64,000 bases of DNA from JANWKQ01 sp964624635 (GCA_964624635.1 CAZUXM010000007.1:1-64000); one strand, 5' to 3'; positions 16,827-26,585 are shown, counted from the first letter of the stretch. A program made the numbers and translations. Notes: generated by a model from the sequence alone, not told the origin.

Positions 16827-17548
16827 TTGTATACTTTACGATCGAAAAGATTGTAAGTTAAAATACAATACAAGGCTCTGAAACCATCTCTCCAGCCAAT
16901 TTTTTTTCCTTCTTCGTAAGTTCTTCCGTAGTAAGATATTCCTACTTCGTATATTCTAATGTTTTTTACTCTCGATATTTTGGCCGTTACTTCAGGTTCA
17001 AAACCAAAACGTTTTTCTTTCAACAAAATACTTTGAATGGTTTCTCTCTTAAATAACTTATAACAGGTTTCCATATCTGTAAGATTCAAATTGGTAAACA
17101 TGTTGCTGGCAAAAGTTAACCATCTATTTCCAATAGAGTGCCAGAAGAAAAGAATACGATGCGGATTACCTCCCATAAAACGAGACCCATAAACCACATC
17201 AGCCATACCATTTAAAACCGGTTTAAGTAATAAATTATATTCCTCCGGGTCATATTCGAGGTCAGCATCCTGAATGATTACATAATCACCCGTAGCTTTA
17301 TCAATTCCAGTATGTAAAGCAGCTCCTTTTCCTTTATTTACTTCGTGGTTATATAAAACCAATCCTGCTTCAGGATGTTGAGCTATGTACTTTTCAATAG
17401 CCCCTTTGGTATCATCTTTAGAACAATCATTTACCAGAATGATCTCTTTGGTCATCCCGCCATCAAGTTGTACGGCTAAAACTTTGTCAAGAATCAGATG
17501 TATTGTCTTTTCTTCGTTATATGCTGGTATTACAATAGAAAGTTTCAA
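16823..17548 (-). CDS. Family 2 glycosyltransferase (dolichyl-phosphate mannose synthase-like)
   Basis: A 241-residue GT-A enzyme, expected to transfer a sugar from a nucleotide donor to polyprenyl phosphate at the cytoplasmic face of the membrane. Seen are VIPAYNEEKTI at the N-terminus, VNDCSKDDT, the metal-binding DAD at residues 94-96, YGSRFMGG and DMETCYKLFKRE, all characteristic of the DPM1/DPMS-like group. There is no C-terminal membrane domain, as in the soluble subset. It is coupled to the DUF2079 gene downstream and lies 49 bases after the GT-C-like gene. Confidence 0.87.
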   Translation of the reverse strand: MKLSIVIPAYNEEKTIHLILDKVLAVQLDGGMTKEIILVNDCSKDDTKGAIEKYIAQHPEAGLVLYNHEVNKGKGAALHTGIDKATGDYVIIQDADLEYDPEEYNLLLKPVLNGMADVVYGSRFMGGNPHRILFFWHSIGNRWLTFASNMFTNLNLTDMETCYKLFKRETIQSILLKEKRFGFEPEVTAKISRVKNIRIYEVGISYYGRTYEEGKKIGWRDGFRALYCILTYNLFDRKVYK

Positions 17549-17597
17549 AAAGGTAATTTTTTACAAAAGTAATAATTTAAGGTAAGCTAAGTCTTGA

Positions 17598-19106
17598 TTA
17601 ATGGAGTTTATAAATACTTATGTCATTATATTCGCCAACCTTTAAGCTAAAATACTTGTAGAATTCGGGGTTTTGAGCAATACTGGTATCATTAATAACA
17701 GCATAATCACAAGCATTAAAGGCATCATGAAGTTTTTTAGAATTTGTACCGGTATCTAAAGTCCACCCCTTTCTGTTCATTAGATAAAGGGAGTTATTAT
17801 ATGATGGATCAGAATATGTAGCAATTTGGCTCCCATAGGGTATCCCAATTTTGGATAAATAAGACTCGAGGTTATAATATGATTTATAAATAGGATTGCC
17901 TTCATCGAATCGGGCATATACGCTCCTTTTTATAAATGATGATTGATGAAATACTAAAATGCCAAATGATAAAACTAATGCCCAACGAATGGGTATTTTT
18001 TGATTTAGTTCGACCAATAAATTTATTACCCAAATGAGGAAAAACAATAACGATACTTGAAAAGGAATCCAATAATAAAAATGAACAGGAGATTTTTGAA
18101 AAACAACAAGATATAATGGTATCCCCGATATAATTACACCTATTGATACAATTAATAACCAACTTATTCCCTTTCGATAAAATATTAGACCAACAATAAA
18201 AAGAATCAATAAAATAAAGTAATAGCTATTGGAATAATAATGCTCCTTTAACTCCCAACTAAGTAGCAATCCTTTTTTTAAATCAGTGAATGATTCTGGT
18301 GGAAGAAACTCCAATAGAAATGTAAAAATATGGTACGTATGAATTATATGATGTGCATAGAGCGTCCATAAAAATCCACATAAAATGGGAACAATCATTA
18401 ATATAACCAAAAGAGCTTTATTTATTCTATTTACAAATATTGATTTTCTATTGAAGTAAAAATATATCAAGGCTACAGCTAAAAATGGGAAAAATGTTGA
18501 TAGTTTGATAAGTATTGCAAGTGTTGCAAAGAAAGAACATAGTATATAGTGCCTGGTTTTTATTTTTTCCTTGGGCATTGTTAAATAATAAAACGCTATA
18601 ATAATAAATGCCAGTGATGGAGTGTCTGGTAAAAATGAAATGGAATAATATAGAATATTGGGAGAAAGTAGCCAACAGACTATTACCCCTGCAGACAGTA
18701 AAGGATCTTTGATATACCTGTTAGCTAATAAAAATGAATATATGAATCCTATAACGGTTATTAATAATACAAAACCTCTGTGTAACCATTCCTTAAATCC
18801 AAATGCATCATACAATTTTGAAACAGAATAAGGTATTAATGGAAATTCTCCTGCAGTTATCCCTTCAGGATTTCTATGAGTTCTATGGCATCTGGGTAAC
18901 CAAAAAGAGGGATGATCCATATGATATGTAAGTGCCATAGATGCCCTATCTATTTGAGCCCATTCATGTTCTCCAACAGGACGCGATATTATATGATTAT
19001 CAATATTACTTTGATAATATAAATATCCTATTCCAATGATTAAAACAACAACTGCAACTAACCAGTATATTTTTTTTTTAGAATAAGAGTCATTAATACT
19101 CATCAT
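17598..19106 (-). CDS. GT-C/ArnT-like glycosyltransferase, membrane
   Basis: A 502-residue integral membrane protein with a first TM helix near residues 13-30, then a periplasmic loop HEWAQIDRASMALTYHM containing an acidic residue in the place used catalytically by PMT/ArnT-type GT-C enzymes, and about ten further TM helices. Expected role: transfer of a sugar from a polyprenyl-phosphate donor to an envelope acceptor. Two consecutive ATG codons are possible starts. It belongs with the GT2 and DUF2079 genes as a probable surface-glycan set. Confidence 0.75.
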   Translation of the reverse strand: MMSINDSYSKKKIYWLVAVVVLIIGIGYLYYQSNIDNHIISRPVGEHEWAQIDRASMALTYHMDHPSFWLPRCHRTHRNPEGITAGEFPLIPYSVSKLYDAFGFKEWLHRGFVLLITVIGFIYSFLLANRYIKDPLLSAGVIVCWLLSPNILYYSISFLPDTPSLAFIIIAFYYLTMPKEKIKTRHYILCSFFATLAILIKLSTFFPFLAVALIYFYFNRKSIFVNRINKALLVILMIVPILCGFLWTLYAHHIIHTYHIFTFLLEFLPPESFTDLKKGLLLSWELKEHYYSNSYYFILLILFIVGLIFYRKGISWLLIVSIGVIISGIPLYLVVFQKSPVHFYYWIPFQVSLLFFLIWVINLLVELNQKIPIRWALVLSFGILVFHQSSFIKRSVYARFDEGNPIYKSYYNLESYLSKIGIPYGSQIATYSDPSYNNSLYLMNRKGWTLDTGTNSKKLHDAFNACDYAVINDTSIAQNPEFYKYFSLKVGEYNDISIYKLH

Positions 19107-19122
19107 TCAAATCTAATGAAGG

Positions 19123-19776
19123 TTAAAAACTCATTTCAGGAATATCTCCTTCCACAATCAATCTGCCGGCTGTTTTCGATTTAATCTCTTCAACCGTTAC
19201 ACCTGGAGCTCTTTCAAGTAGTTTAAATCCATTAGGTGTTACATCAAAAACGCCTAAATCACTCACTACTTTTTTTACACACCCTAAACCTGTAATCGGT
19301 AATGTACATTTTGGCAGTAATTTACTATTACCTGCTTTATCACAGTGTTGCATGGCAACAATAATATTTTTTGCACTGGCCACTAAATCCATAGCTCCCC
19401 CCATTCCTTTTACCATTTTACCCGGAACTTTCCAATTGGCAATATCTCCATTATCAGCTACTTCCATAGCTCCCAAAACGGTTAAATCAACTTTACCGGC
19501 TCTGATCATTCCAAAGCTCATAGCACTATCAAAAATACTTGACCCCGGCAAGGTGGTAATGGTTTGTTTACCAGCGTTAATGGTATCAGCGTCCTCTTCA
19601 CCTTCTATTGGAAATGGACCCATTCCCAACAACCCGTTTTCACTTTGTAAAATAATAGTCATTCCTTCAGGAACATAATTAGCCACCAACGTAGGAATTC
19701 CAATTCCCAAATTAACATACATCCCGTCTTTTAATTCGCGGGCAATGCGTTTAGCTATACCGAACTTATCAAGCAT
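19123..19776 (-). CDS. scoB: 3-oxoacid CoA-transferase subunit B
   Basis: A 217-residue beta subunit of succinyl-CoA:3-ketoacid CoA-transferase, which moves CoA from succinyl-CoA to acetoacetate in ketone-body and short-chain acid use. The catalytic Glu (residue 46) is in SENGLLGMGP, and GIGIPTLV, GAMEVADNGDIANW and GMGGAMDLV follow as in the family. Length is normal. The expected partner, subunit A, is not adjacent; a matching gene lies at 59099-59797 instead. A candidate -7 box TATTTTCG on the minus strand at 19797-19804 lies upstream. Confidence 0.9.
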   Translation of the reverse strand: MLDKFGIAKRIARELKDGMYVNLGIGIPTLVANYVPEGMTIILQSENGLLGMGPFPIEGEEDADTINAGKQTITTLPGSSIFDSAMSFGMIRAGKVDLTVLGAMEVADNGDIANWKVPGKMVKGMGGAMDLVASAKNIIVAMQHCDKAGNSKLLPKCTLPITGLGCVKKVVSDLGVFDVTPNGFKLLERAPGVTVEEIKSKTAGRLIVEGDIPEMSF

Positions 19777-19981
19777 GTTGCTGATTTTTAAAGTGCCGAA
19801 AATAGTGATTTTTTTGGGTTTTTGCCTTTGTTCAAGGCTTTCTTACTTAGTAATATTCTCATCTTTAATATCTCCTATTGGGGTTGGCACCATCTTTGAA
19901 AGGTTTGATACAGCAAAAATTTTTATGTTTTGTAAAACTATATCAAAAATGGGCTACATTTACTTACAACCAAAAAAACAG

Positions 19982-20464
19982 ATGATAAAACAAAAACTAA
20001 CTCAACTTAGCCTCCTTGTATTTTTTTCAGCAGCTACCACCTGTTTTGCACAGCAAAACACAGAAGCTGCCGGAGGAAATGCTACCGGGGCCGGGGGCTC
20101 CGTCAGCTATTCAGTAGGACAAACAGACTACCATTATCTATCCGGGTCCAACGGAAACGTGAATGAAGGGGTACAACAACCCTATGAGATTTTTACATTT
20201 AGTGTAGATGATAATGCTTCACAATGGGGATTGTCGGTATATCCAAACCCTACTTCTGATGTATTGTATCTAAAAATCGAAAAAGAAAATTTTGCTAATC
20301 TACAATATCAACTCATAGATATGAATGGCAAGGTAATTTTGAATAATAATATTCAGAATAGCGTTACCGAAATCAATATGAAATCAATCTCTTCTTCTAC
20401 TTATTTTCTAACAGTAATCAACAACAAACAAACCATCACCACATTTAAGATCATTAAAAAATAA
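19982..20464 (+). CDS. Secreted protein with type IX secretion sorting domain
   Basis: A 160-residue protein. ATG 19982 gives a signal peptide (MIKQKLTQLSLLVFFSA... CFAQ). The short mature N-terminal part has Gly-rich GGNATGAGGSVSYSVGQ, a pattern seen in many Bacteroidota T9SS substrates, and the C-terminal ~80 residues form a type A sorting domain (LSVYPNPTSDVLYLKI ... YFLTVI, ending in basic TFKIIKK). It is likely exported by T9SS and anchored or released at the surface. Only four bases separate it from the next gene, suggesting an operon. Confidence 0.8.
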   Translation: MIKQKLTQLSLLVFFSAATTCFAQQNTEAAGGNATGAGGSVSYSVGQTDYHYLSGSNGNVNEGVQQPYEIFTFSVDDNASQWGLSVYPNPTSDVLYLKIEKENFANLQYQLIDMNGKVILNNNIQNSVTEINMKSISSSTYFLTVINNKQTITTFKIIKK

Positions 20465-20468
20465 TCAT

Positions 20469-21704
20469 ATGAAAAAAGTATTTATACTATTAGGATTTGT
20501 ATTTGCAGGTATTCATGTATTTGCACAAGCTCCGGATAAAATGAGCTATCAGGCAGTGATAAGAAATGCATCCAACAATTTAGTGGTGAGCAGCCCTGTT
20601 GGAATGAGAATTAGTATTCTGCAAGGCACACCTACAGGAACTGCCGAATATGTAGAAACACAAACCCCTACTTCCAATGTAAACGGTTTGGTAAGTATTG
20701 AAGTAGGTACAGGAACCCTGGTATCAGGAAGCTTTTCTACTATCAACTGGTCGGCAGGACCTTATTTTATAAAAACAGAAACAGATCCAACAGGTGGTAC
20801 CACTTACACTATCACCGGAACCTCGCAGTTATTAAGTGTACCTTATGCATTACATGCAAAAACAGCTGCTAACGTACCTACCAATATCAGTTCACTAATC
20901 AATGATGCCGGATATTTAACCTCTGAGGTGGACGGGTCTGTTACCAATGAAATTCAAACCATTTCACGAACAGGTACTACTGTTACTCTAAGTAATGGAG
21001 GTGGATCATATACTGATTCAGTAAATGTTTATACAGGTGGCAGTGGTATTACCATTACAGGAACTGTTATCAGCACTCCGGGAGTAAATATAGGCGATGT
21101 AAAACATGGATATCAAAGTGGTGATCATAATGGTTGGTATTTATTAGATGGAAGGTCATTAACATTGTTACCAGCCAATGCACAAACGAATGCCTCCAAT
21201 ATTGGCATTACTGTTAATCTTCCCAACGCAACGAATAGATTTTTAGCAGATATTGGTGCAGTAGGTTCAACAGGAGGAGCAGCTACCATTACGGTTGCTC
21301 AATCTAATTTACCCAATGTAAGTTTTACAGGAACAGCCGCTTCTAATGGAGCACATAATCACAGCGTAGACCCAGCAGCATTTAATACAGCTTCCGGAGG
21401 ATCTCATTCGCATGATTTGGTAAGTTCACCAATGGATATTAATGATGCTACCGCCCAAGGGTGGCCTGCCGGTAATAATCACAATGGATTTAGAACAACA
21501 GATCGTTCTAATTTAAGCTTGACGAACCCATCAATGATTTCCGGAGGAGCTCATACACATTCTATTGATGTTCCATCTACTACCACATCAAATGATGGAG
21601 CTCATACACATACGGTAAGTGTTAATAGTGGTGGAACTGGTGCTGCTATTAATATTACCAATCCCTATTTAAGTGTAAATACATTTATCTATTTGGGACA
21701 GTAA
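20469..21704 (+). CDS. Secreted protein with phage-tail-tip-like C-terminus
   Basis: A 411-residue protein with a signal peptide (MKKVFILLGFVFAGIHVFAQ). Residues about 20-140 form a domain common in Bacteroidota secreted proteins (MSYQAVIRNA ... LLSVPYALHA). The C-terminal half resembles tail-fibre or collar tips: GWYLLDGRSL, LPNATNRFL, then four G-A/S-H-x-H motifs (GAHNHS, GSHSHD, GAHTHS, GAHTHT) and a final TNPYLSVNTFIYLGQ. In phage T4 fibres HxH motifs bind iron in a trimeric tip; trimerisation here is inference. It lacks a T9SS domain and follows a T9SS substrate by four bases. Confidence 0.75.
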   Translation: MKKVFILLGFVFAGIHVFAQAPDKMSYQAVIRNASNNLVVSSPVGMRISILQGTPTGTAEYVETQTPTSNVNGLVSIEVGTGTLVSGSFSTINWSAGPYFIKTETDPTGGTTYTITGTSQLLSVPYALHAKTAANVPTNISSLINDAGYLTSEVDGSVTNEIQTISRTGTTVTLSNGGGSYTDSVNVYTGGSGITITGTVISTPGVNIGDVKHGYQSGDHNGWYLLDGRSLTLLPANAQTNASNIGITVNLPNATNRFLADIGAVGSTGGAATITVAQSNLPNVSFTGTAASNGAHNHSVDPAAFNTASGGSHSHDLVSSPMDINDATAQGWPAGNNHNGFRTTDRSNLSLTNPSMISGGAHTHSIDVPSTTTSNDGAHTHTVSVNSGGTGAAINITNPYLSVNTFIYLGQ

Positions 21705-21720
21705 GTCATTTGTATTAATA

Positions 21721-21780
21721 AAAAATCCCACCTCTTTTTATCTTCGACATGCTCAGATTGACAAAAGAGGTGGGATTTTT
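21721..21780. terminator. Bidirectional terminator hairpin between convergent genes
   Basis: An 18-base arm (21721-21738) pairs perfectly with 21763-21780, with A-runs on one side and T-runs on the other, so it can terminate both the plus-strand secreted-protein gene and the minus-strand M1 peptidase gene. The 24-base loop, with CTTCGACATGCTCAGATTGA, resembles an interspersed sequence often found between genes in this phylum, so the terminator may have been made by a dispersed repeat. Confidence 0.8.
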
Positions 21781-21788
21781 TTGTATTT

Positions 21789-24143
21789 CTATTTATTATT
21801 CTTCGCCTTCTGCATCGGATTGTTGGCATTATTTCCTCCGCGAATTTGTACTTTGTTTTTAAACAATTCGAAACGGGTAGTTGTGCCTCCTTTAGGCCAT
21901 TGATTATTTTTAGTATCAATATCTGAGGTTTCAAGATATGGGTCAAGTACAATACTGTCCACCTCTTTATCTTTTAGAAAAGCTTTCATTACATTCTTTT
22001 CGTTTTTACGCCAGATGTATGCACTAATTCTTTCTACTTCACTTGAACCATCTTTATAGTTCCATTGTAAAATAATAGGCATTACTAAACCACCTTTGTT
22101 GGTAAACTGTATCTCGTAAATATATTTTCCTTCGTATTGTTTAAAATCTTCAGGATTTAAAGTTTCAAGATTTTGATATCGATTTTCTATTACTTGTTTT
22201 GCTTCTTCATTCGTCGGAACATAGTAATAATAAAAATCACGAAGTGAAGTATCAATATCCACCAAAAACTTCATTCCACTTTGTTTGTTTCTGATTTTTG
22301 AAATATGATCGAATTCTTTTTTGTTATTGGTACCTCTCCTAAATGTTGTATCCATTTTTACAGGAACAGATTCACCATAAACTACCTGATACGCTTTTAC
22401 TGAGTCCATAGAAATGTCTACTGGTTGAATATCATAAAACCAACCCCTCCAGAACCAATCTAAATCAACTCCCGAAGCATCTTCCATCGTACGGAAAAAG
22501 TCGGCTGGGGTAGGATGTTTATACGCCCAACGACGGCAATATTCTTTGAAGGCATAATCAAATAACTCACGACCCATAATGGTTTCTCTGAGTATATTTA
22601 ATCCTGTAGCAGGTTTACCATAAGCATTGTTTCCAAAACCAATAATATTTTCGCTATTCGTCATGATAGGTTCCAGTTGATTCGAGGGCATTTTCATATA
22701 ATCAACAATCTTATGAGCCGGACCTCTTCTGCTTGGATAGTTGTTATCAAACTCTTGTTCTGCTAAAAACTGTACAAAAGTATTTAGCCCTTCGTCCATC
22801 CAACTCCATTGACGTTCATCTGAGTTAATTATCATTGGGAAAAAGTTATGCCCAACTTCATGTATAATAACTCCTATCATTCCGTATTTGGTGGCTTCGC
22901 TATAGGTTCCATCTGCTTCAGTTCTTCCAAAGTTGAAAGAAATCATTGGGTATTCCATTCCATTCGCAGCCTCCACACTGATGGCAACAGGGTATTGGTA
23001 GGGAATCGTAAATTTTGAATATACTTTGATGGTATGCGCTACCACTTTTGTTGAATATTTTGAATACAGTGCATACGCTTCATCAGGATAATAACTCATA
23101 CACATGGTTTTTTTGCCCTCAACGTTAATTCCCATCGCGTCCCAAACAAATTTACGTGAACTTCCCCAAGCAAAATCCCTTACATTGGTCGCTTTATAAT
23201 TCCAGGTTCTGTAGTTTGTTAGATTCGGATTTTTTTCTTTTGCCAGTGCTTCTTCACGAGTAACTATTTCAATTGGTTGATTAGAATTTTGTGCTTGTTT
23301 CCAACGTGATTGTTCTGCTTTTGTAAGCAGTTTTGAATAATTGGTACATTCGCCCGTAGCGCCTATGATGTGATCCGCAGGAACTTTCATGGTAACATCA
23401 AAGTTTCCGAAAGCCAATGCAAATTCTCCTCTACCGGTAAATTGTTTATTGTTCCAGCCTTGATAATCACTATAAACACACATCCGGGGGTACCATTGGG
23501 TAATGGTAAATACATAATTGCCATCATCAAATTTTTCGTAACCTCCTCGTCCTCCTATTTTCATTCTCTCAGGAATTTTATAATTCCATTTGATTTTAAA
23601 AACGTATTTTCCTTTGGATTTGATGGGAGCCGGTAAATCAATCCGCATCATCGTATTGTTGATGGTATATGGTAATAATTTGCCTTTTGAATCGGTTACC
23701 GAAATAATATTTACTCCATACCCCTCTAAATTTTTTTTGAAATTTAATTGATTGATATCACCGGTCGTTAACGGATAATCGATACTGCTGTTATCAAAAT
23801 TATTGCTCTCGTTTTCGGGATTGTGCTGGTTTTCGTCAAGCTGTAACCATAAATAACTCAACTTATCAGGTGAATTGTTGTAATAGGTAATCTCTTCTTC
23901 TCCCTCTAATCGTAAATCTTTTTCATTGAGAAAAGCATCGATTTTATAATCTGCCCTTTGTTGCCAGTACTCATGACCGGGGGCTCCGGAAGCAGTACGA
24001 AAATTATTGGCATCAGGTAAAATGGTGCCTAACTGTTCAAATTTATTCCCGTGGTTGGAGGTGGGATTATTTTGAATGTTTTGTAAAAATATGCTTGATT
24101 GGGCTGAAATGAAACCAATAAATAACCAAATGGATTTTTTCAT
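21789..24143 (-). CDS. M1 family metallopeptidase
   Basis: A 784-residue secreted gluzincin aminopeptidase-like enzyme. It has a signal peptide (MKKSIWLFIGFISA), an N-terminal beta domain, the exopeptidase-type GMEYP segment, and the zinc site HEVGHN (about residue 425) followed by the third ligand Glu in WMDEGLN some 20 residues later. The C-terminal region is the DxW-type segment typical of Bacteroidota M1 proteins (VDLDWFWRGWFYD). The M1-HupE-DUF6702 order seen here recurs, from memory, in other Bacteroidota, so a joint envelope role is possible. Confidence 0.88.
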   Translation of the reverse strand: MKKSIWLFIGFISAQSSIFLQNIQNNPTSNHGNKFEQLGTILPDANNFRTASGAPGHEYWQQRADYKIDAFLNEKDLRLEGEEEITYYNNSPDKLSYLWLQLDENQHNPENESNNFDNSSIDYPLTTGDINQLNFKKNLEGYGVNIISVTDSKGKLLPYTINNTMMRIDLPAPIKSKGKYVFKIKWNYKIPERMKIGGRGGYEKFDDGNYVFTITQWYPRMCVYSDYQGWNNKQFTGRGEFALAFGNFDVTMKVPADHIIGATGECTNYSKLLTKAEQSRWKQAQNSNQPIEIVTREEALAKEKNPNLTNYRTWNYKATNVRDFAWGSSRKFVWDAMGINVEGKKTMCMSYYPDEAYALYSKYSTKVVAHTIKVYSKFTIPYQYPVAISVEAANGMEYPMISFNFGRTEADGTYSEATKYGMIGVIIHEVGHNFFPMIINSDERQWSWMDEGLNTFVQFLAEQEFDNNYPSRRGPAHKIVDYMKMPSNQLEPIMTNSENIIGFGNNAYGKPATGLNILRETIMGRELFDYAFKEYCRRWAYKHPTPADFFRTMEDASGVDLDWFWRGWFYDIQPVDISMDSVKAYQVVYGESVPVKMDTTFRRGTNNKKEFDHISKIRNKQSGMKFLVDIDTSLRDFYYYYVPTNEEAKQVIENRYQNLETLNPEDFKQYEGKYIYEIQFTNKGGLVMPIILQWNYKDGSSEVERISAYIWRKNEKNVMKAFLKDKEVDSIVLDPYLETSDIDTKNNQWPKGGTTTRFELFKNKVQIRGGNNANNPMQKAKNNK

Positions 24144-24214
24144 GTCAGTTTAAATAAGGGGCTAATCTAACCAAATTAATTTTTAAAAAACTTCAAAAAC
24201 CGTTAAATAGTAGG

Positions 24215-24790
24215 TTATAGTCTTTCCATCGCCATAATAAAAGCCACACCAAAAGCAGCTGAGGATATAAAAGATCTCCAGGTATGGCTGGTGATACTCA
24301 GCAGTTTTGTAAGCAATAACGTGATGATAGATATTACACCAATAATTAAAATCTGACCGGCCTCAAGACCCAAATTAAAATACAATAGAGGCAGAGTAAT
24401 ATCTGTCGCTTTGCCCAGTAACGATTTTAGCAGTACTGAAAACCCTAAGCCATGTATCAAACCAAAGAAAATAACCATTACAATGTGAGTTAGAATGTTT
24501 TTATTACCTCCCCTTTTTATAGACATAAGATTTACCAAAGCTGTTAACAAGATGGTACAAGGAATCAGAAACTCTACCAATGCGGTTTTAACTTTTACCA
24601 ATTCCAAAACACTTAATGCAAGTGTAATACAATGCCCTATTGTAAAAGCCGTAACTAAAGCCAGGGTTTTTTTCCAGTCTTTTAAAGCAAACCCCGAAAA
24701 CAGTACCAATAAAAAAAGGATATGATCATATGCTTTTAAATCAGCAATGTGCCATAACCCTTCGGTAAACCATAGTGAAAAGTCGTTCAA
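24215..24790 (-). CDS. HupE/UreJ-like membrane protein
   Basis: A 191-residue protein with about six TM helices. The opening FSLWFTEGLWHI-x6-YDHILFLL and FTIGHCITLALS match the HupE/UreJ_2 family; relatives include HupE/UreJ proteins linked to nickel uptake, but in Bacteroidota without urease or hydrogenase nearby the substrate is unknown. The family's usual N-terminus is reached with a TTG start at 24790; there is no ATG in that position. It is divergent from the DUF6702 gene. Confidence 0.8.
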   Translation of the reverse strand: MNDFSLWFTEGLWHIADLKAYDHILFLLVLFSGFALKDWKKTLALVTAFTIGHCITLALSVLELVKVKTALVEFLIPCTILLTALVNLMSIKRGGNKNILTHIVMVIFFGLIHGLGFSVLLKSLLGKATDITLPLLYFNLGLEAGQILIIGVISIITLLLTKLLSITSHTWRSFISSAAFGVAFIMAMERL

Positions 24791-24832
24791 TATTTTTGGA
24801 ATTATTAATTAATAGTTTTATCTGTATTACTG

Positions 24833-24840
24833 TATATTTG
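24833..24840 (+). promoter_or_regulatory. -7 box TATATTTG for the DUF6702 gene
   Basis: Exact TAnnTTTG match ending five bases before the ATG at 24846, so a leaderless or nearly leaderless transcript is expected. No -33 TTTG at the standard distance. Confidence 0.5.
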
Positions 24841-24845
24841 TAAAA

Positions 24846-25343
24846 ATGAAGAACAAGTTTACACTTTTTTTATTCATCATACTAAGTATATCCTCCGGAT
24901 TTTCTCATCCATATTTTGTAAGTTCTACAGAAATACGAATACATCCTGATAAAAACAGTTTTGATATTAGCTGTAGCATGTTTACCGATGATTTAGAATC
25001 TGCACTGAAATCAATTTATGCCAACAAGCTTGACATCAAAAAAAACATTGGTGCTCAAGAATTATTGGACATAATATTTACCTACGTTGAAAAGAGATTA
25101 GAAATAAAAATAGGAGGAGAAAAACAAATATACACATTGGTGGGCTGTGAAAATCAGGAAGAATCAACCTGGTGTTATTTAGAAGGTAAAATTACTAACC
25201 AAACCAAAAATATTTCAATAAGCAATAGTATTCTCTTCGATTTTTTAGATGAACAAACCAATATGGTGCATGTATACTGGGGGGACGAAAGACAAAGCAG
25301 TAAACTAAACAATCCGGCAAAAACAGCGGAGTTTAATTTTTAA
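24846..25343 (+). CDS. DUF6702-type secreted protein
   Basis: A 165-residue protein with a signal peptide (MKNKFTLFLFIILSISSGFS). The mature start HPYFVSSTEIRI and ISCSMFTDDLESAL match a small Bacteroidota family I know as DUF6702, usually next to HupE-like and M1 peptidase genes, as here. Probably periplasmic with an Ig-like beta fold; function unknown. Followed 19 bases later by the exonuclease gene. Confidence 0.72.
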   Translation: MKNKFTLFLFIILSISSGFSHPYFVSSTEIRIHPDKNSFDISCSMFTDDLESALKSIYANKLDIKKNIGAQELLDIIFTYVEKRLEIKIGGEKQIYTLVGCENQEESTWCYLEGKITNQTKNISISNSILFDFLDEQTNMVHVYWGDERQSSKLNNPAKTAEFNF

Positions 25344-25362
25344 CCAACACTACACTCAAATC

Positions 25363-26076
25363 ATGCTGAATGATATAAAAAAAGAAAATATTTTATTTAT
25401 TGACGTCGAAACCGTACCTCAATACAAATCCTACGAAGCTTTACCAGAATCTAAAAAGAAATTCTGGGACCATAAGGCATCCTTATTGTCAAAATCAGAA
25501 GAACAAACGGCAGAAGCTTTATATGAAAGAGCCGGAATATATAGCGAATTTGGAAAAGTAGTTTGTATCAGCTGCGGTTACATTAAAACCGTGGAGGGAA
25601 ACTCGCAGCTTTTTATTAAATCTTTTTATGGTCATGATGAAAGATCCGTTTTAACCGGGTTTAGTGATATGATTTCAAAAATGTCGGCCTCTTGGTTCCT
25701 CTGTGCCCATAATGGTAAAGAATTTGATTTTCCGTATCTATGTAGAAGAATGGTGATTAGTGGTTTGCCGATTCCTACCATGCTTGACCTTGCCGGTAAA
25801 AAGCCCTGGGAGGTAAAACACTTAGATACCATGGAACTTTGGAAATTTGGTGATTATAAGAGTTTCGTTTCCCTGGATTTATTGGCAGATATTTTTAATA
25901 TTCCATCACCCAAAGATGATATTGATGGTAGCATGGTTCGCAAGGTATATTATGAAGAGAACAACCTTGACAGGATAGTAGAATATTGTGCCAAAGATGT
26001 GATAACCTTAACCCAAATACTTTTACGTTTTAAAGGAGAGCCCTCTATTGATAGTGATCAAATAAAAATTAGTTGA
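25363..26076 (+). CDS. PolB-type DEDDy 3'-5' exonuclease
   Basis: A 237-residue RNase H-like nuclease. Metal ligands of the DEDD class are seen: FIDVET (Asp14, Glu16), the second Asp in HNGKEFDFPYL and the Y-x3-D pair in EYCAKDV, as in polymerase-B-like exonucleases. It is a stand-alone nuclease without a polymerase domain, probably involved in DNA or RNA end processing in the cytoplasm. Its stop overlaps the next ATG (TGATG), suggesting co-translation with the lipoprotein gene. Confidence 0.85.
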   Translation: MLNDIKKENILFIDVETVPQYKSYEALPESKKKFWDHKASLLSKSEEQTAEALYERAGIYSEFGKVVCISCGYIKTVEGNSQLFIKSFYGHDERSVLTGFSDMISKMSASWFLCAHNGKEFDFPYLCRRMVISGLPIPTMLDLAGKKPWEVKHLDTMELWKFGDYKSFVSLDLLADIFNIPSPKDDIDGSMVRKVYYEENNLDRIVEYCAKDVITLTQILLRFKGEPSIDSDQIKIS

Positions 26077-26585
26077 TGAAAAGAAATGTAGTTGTTGTTT
26101 TATTGTTGTTTTTATATTCCTGTGGAAGTGGAAAACCTTTTGAAAAAAGGATAGACAGTGTATTAGGGTCTAACGACTTCAGGGGCTTTAAATTAGGTGA
26201 CAGCTACAATAAGGTAATGAAAGATGAAAACAGTAAATACCTACAGTTTCCTGATAGTAATGTTTTAAAATACAGGTATGAGGTATCGGATTCTGAAGAA
26301 TATCATTGGGCCTATATTTTTAATGAGGATAAGATTATGCGAATACAGTTTGATGCATATTTAGGTGACCCTTCGGATGGAAGTATTTATTGCAAAAAAG
26401 CCAAAACCAAGATTCAAAAAAACTGGGGCTCTCCCAAAGAGGATAGTTGGGCCATCAGCTGGGAAAAAGACGGAAAAAGACTGGATCTAATTGATGAGGG
26501 TCCAATTGTTTCTATGGGAAAAGTAAAGATGATGATATATTATATTGGCGACACAACCGTTCAAAACTATATTCCTGATTTATAA
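26076..26585 (+). CDS. Small lipoprotein, unknown function
   Basis: A 169-residue protein with a lipoprotein signal (MKRNVVVVLLLFLYSCG). ATG 26076 is preferred over the TTG directly before it, as it overlaps the upstream stop by one base. No known domain. The pattern FRGFKLGDSYNKVM resembles the start of many periplasmic proteins in which a short GxF.LG-x6-V segment begins a mixed alpha/beta domain. Sits between an exonuclease and an ABC ATPase gene with no gaps, in one operon. Confidence 0.68.
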   Translation: MKRNVVVVLLLFLYSCGSGKPFEKRIDSVLGSNDFRGFKLGDSYNKVMKDENSKYLQFPDSNVLKYRYEVSDSEEYHWAYIFNEDKIMRIQFDAYLGDPSDGSIYCKKAKTKIQKNWGSPKEDSWAISWEKDGKRLDLIDEGPIVSMGKVKMMIYYIGDTTVQNYIPDL

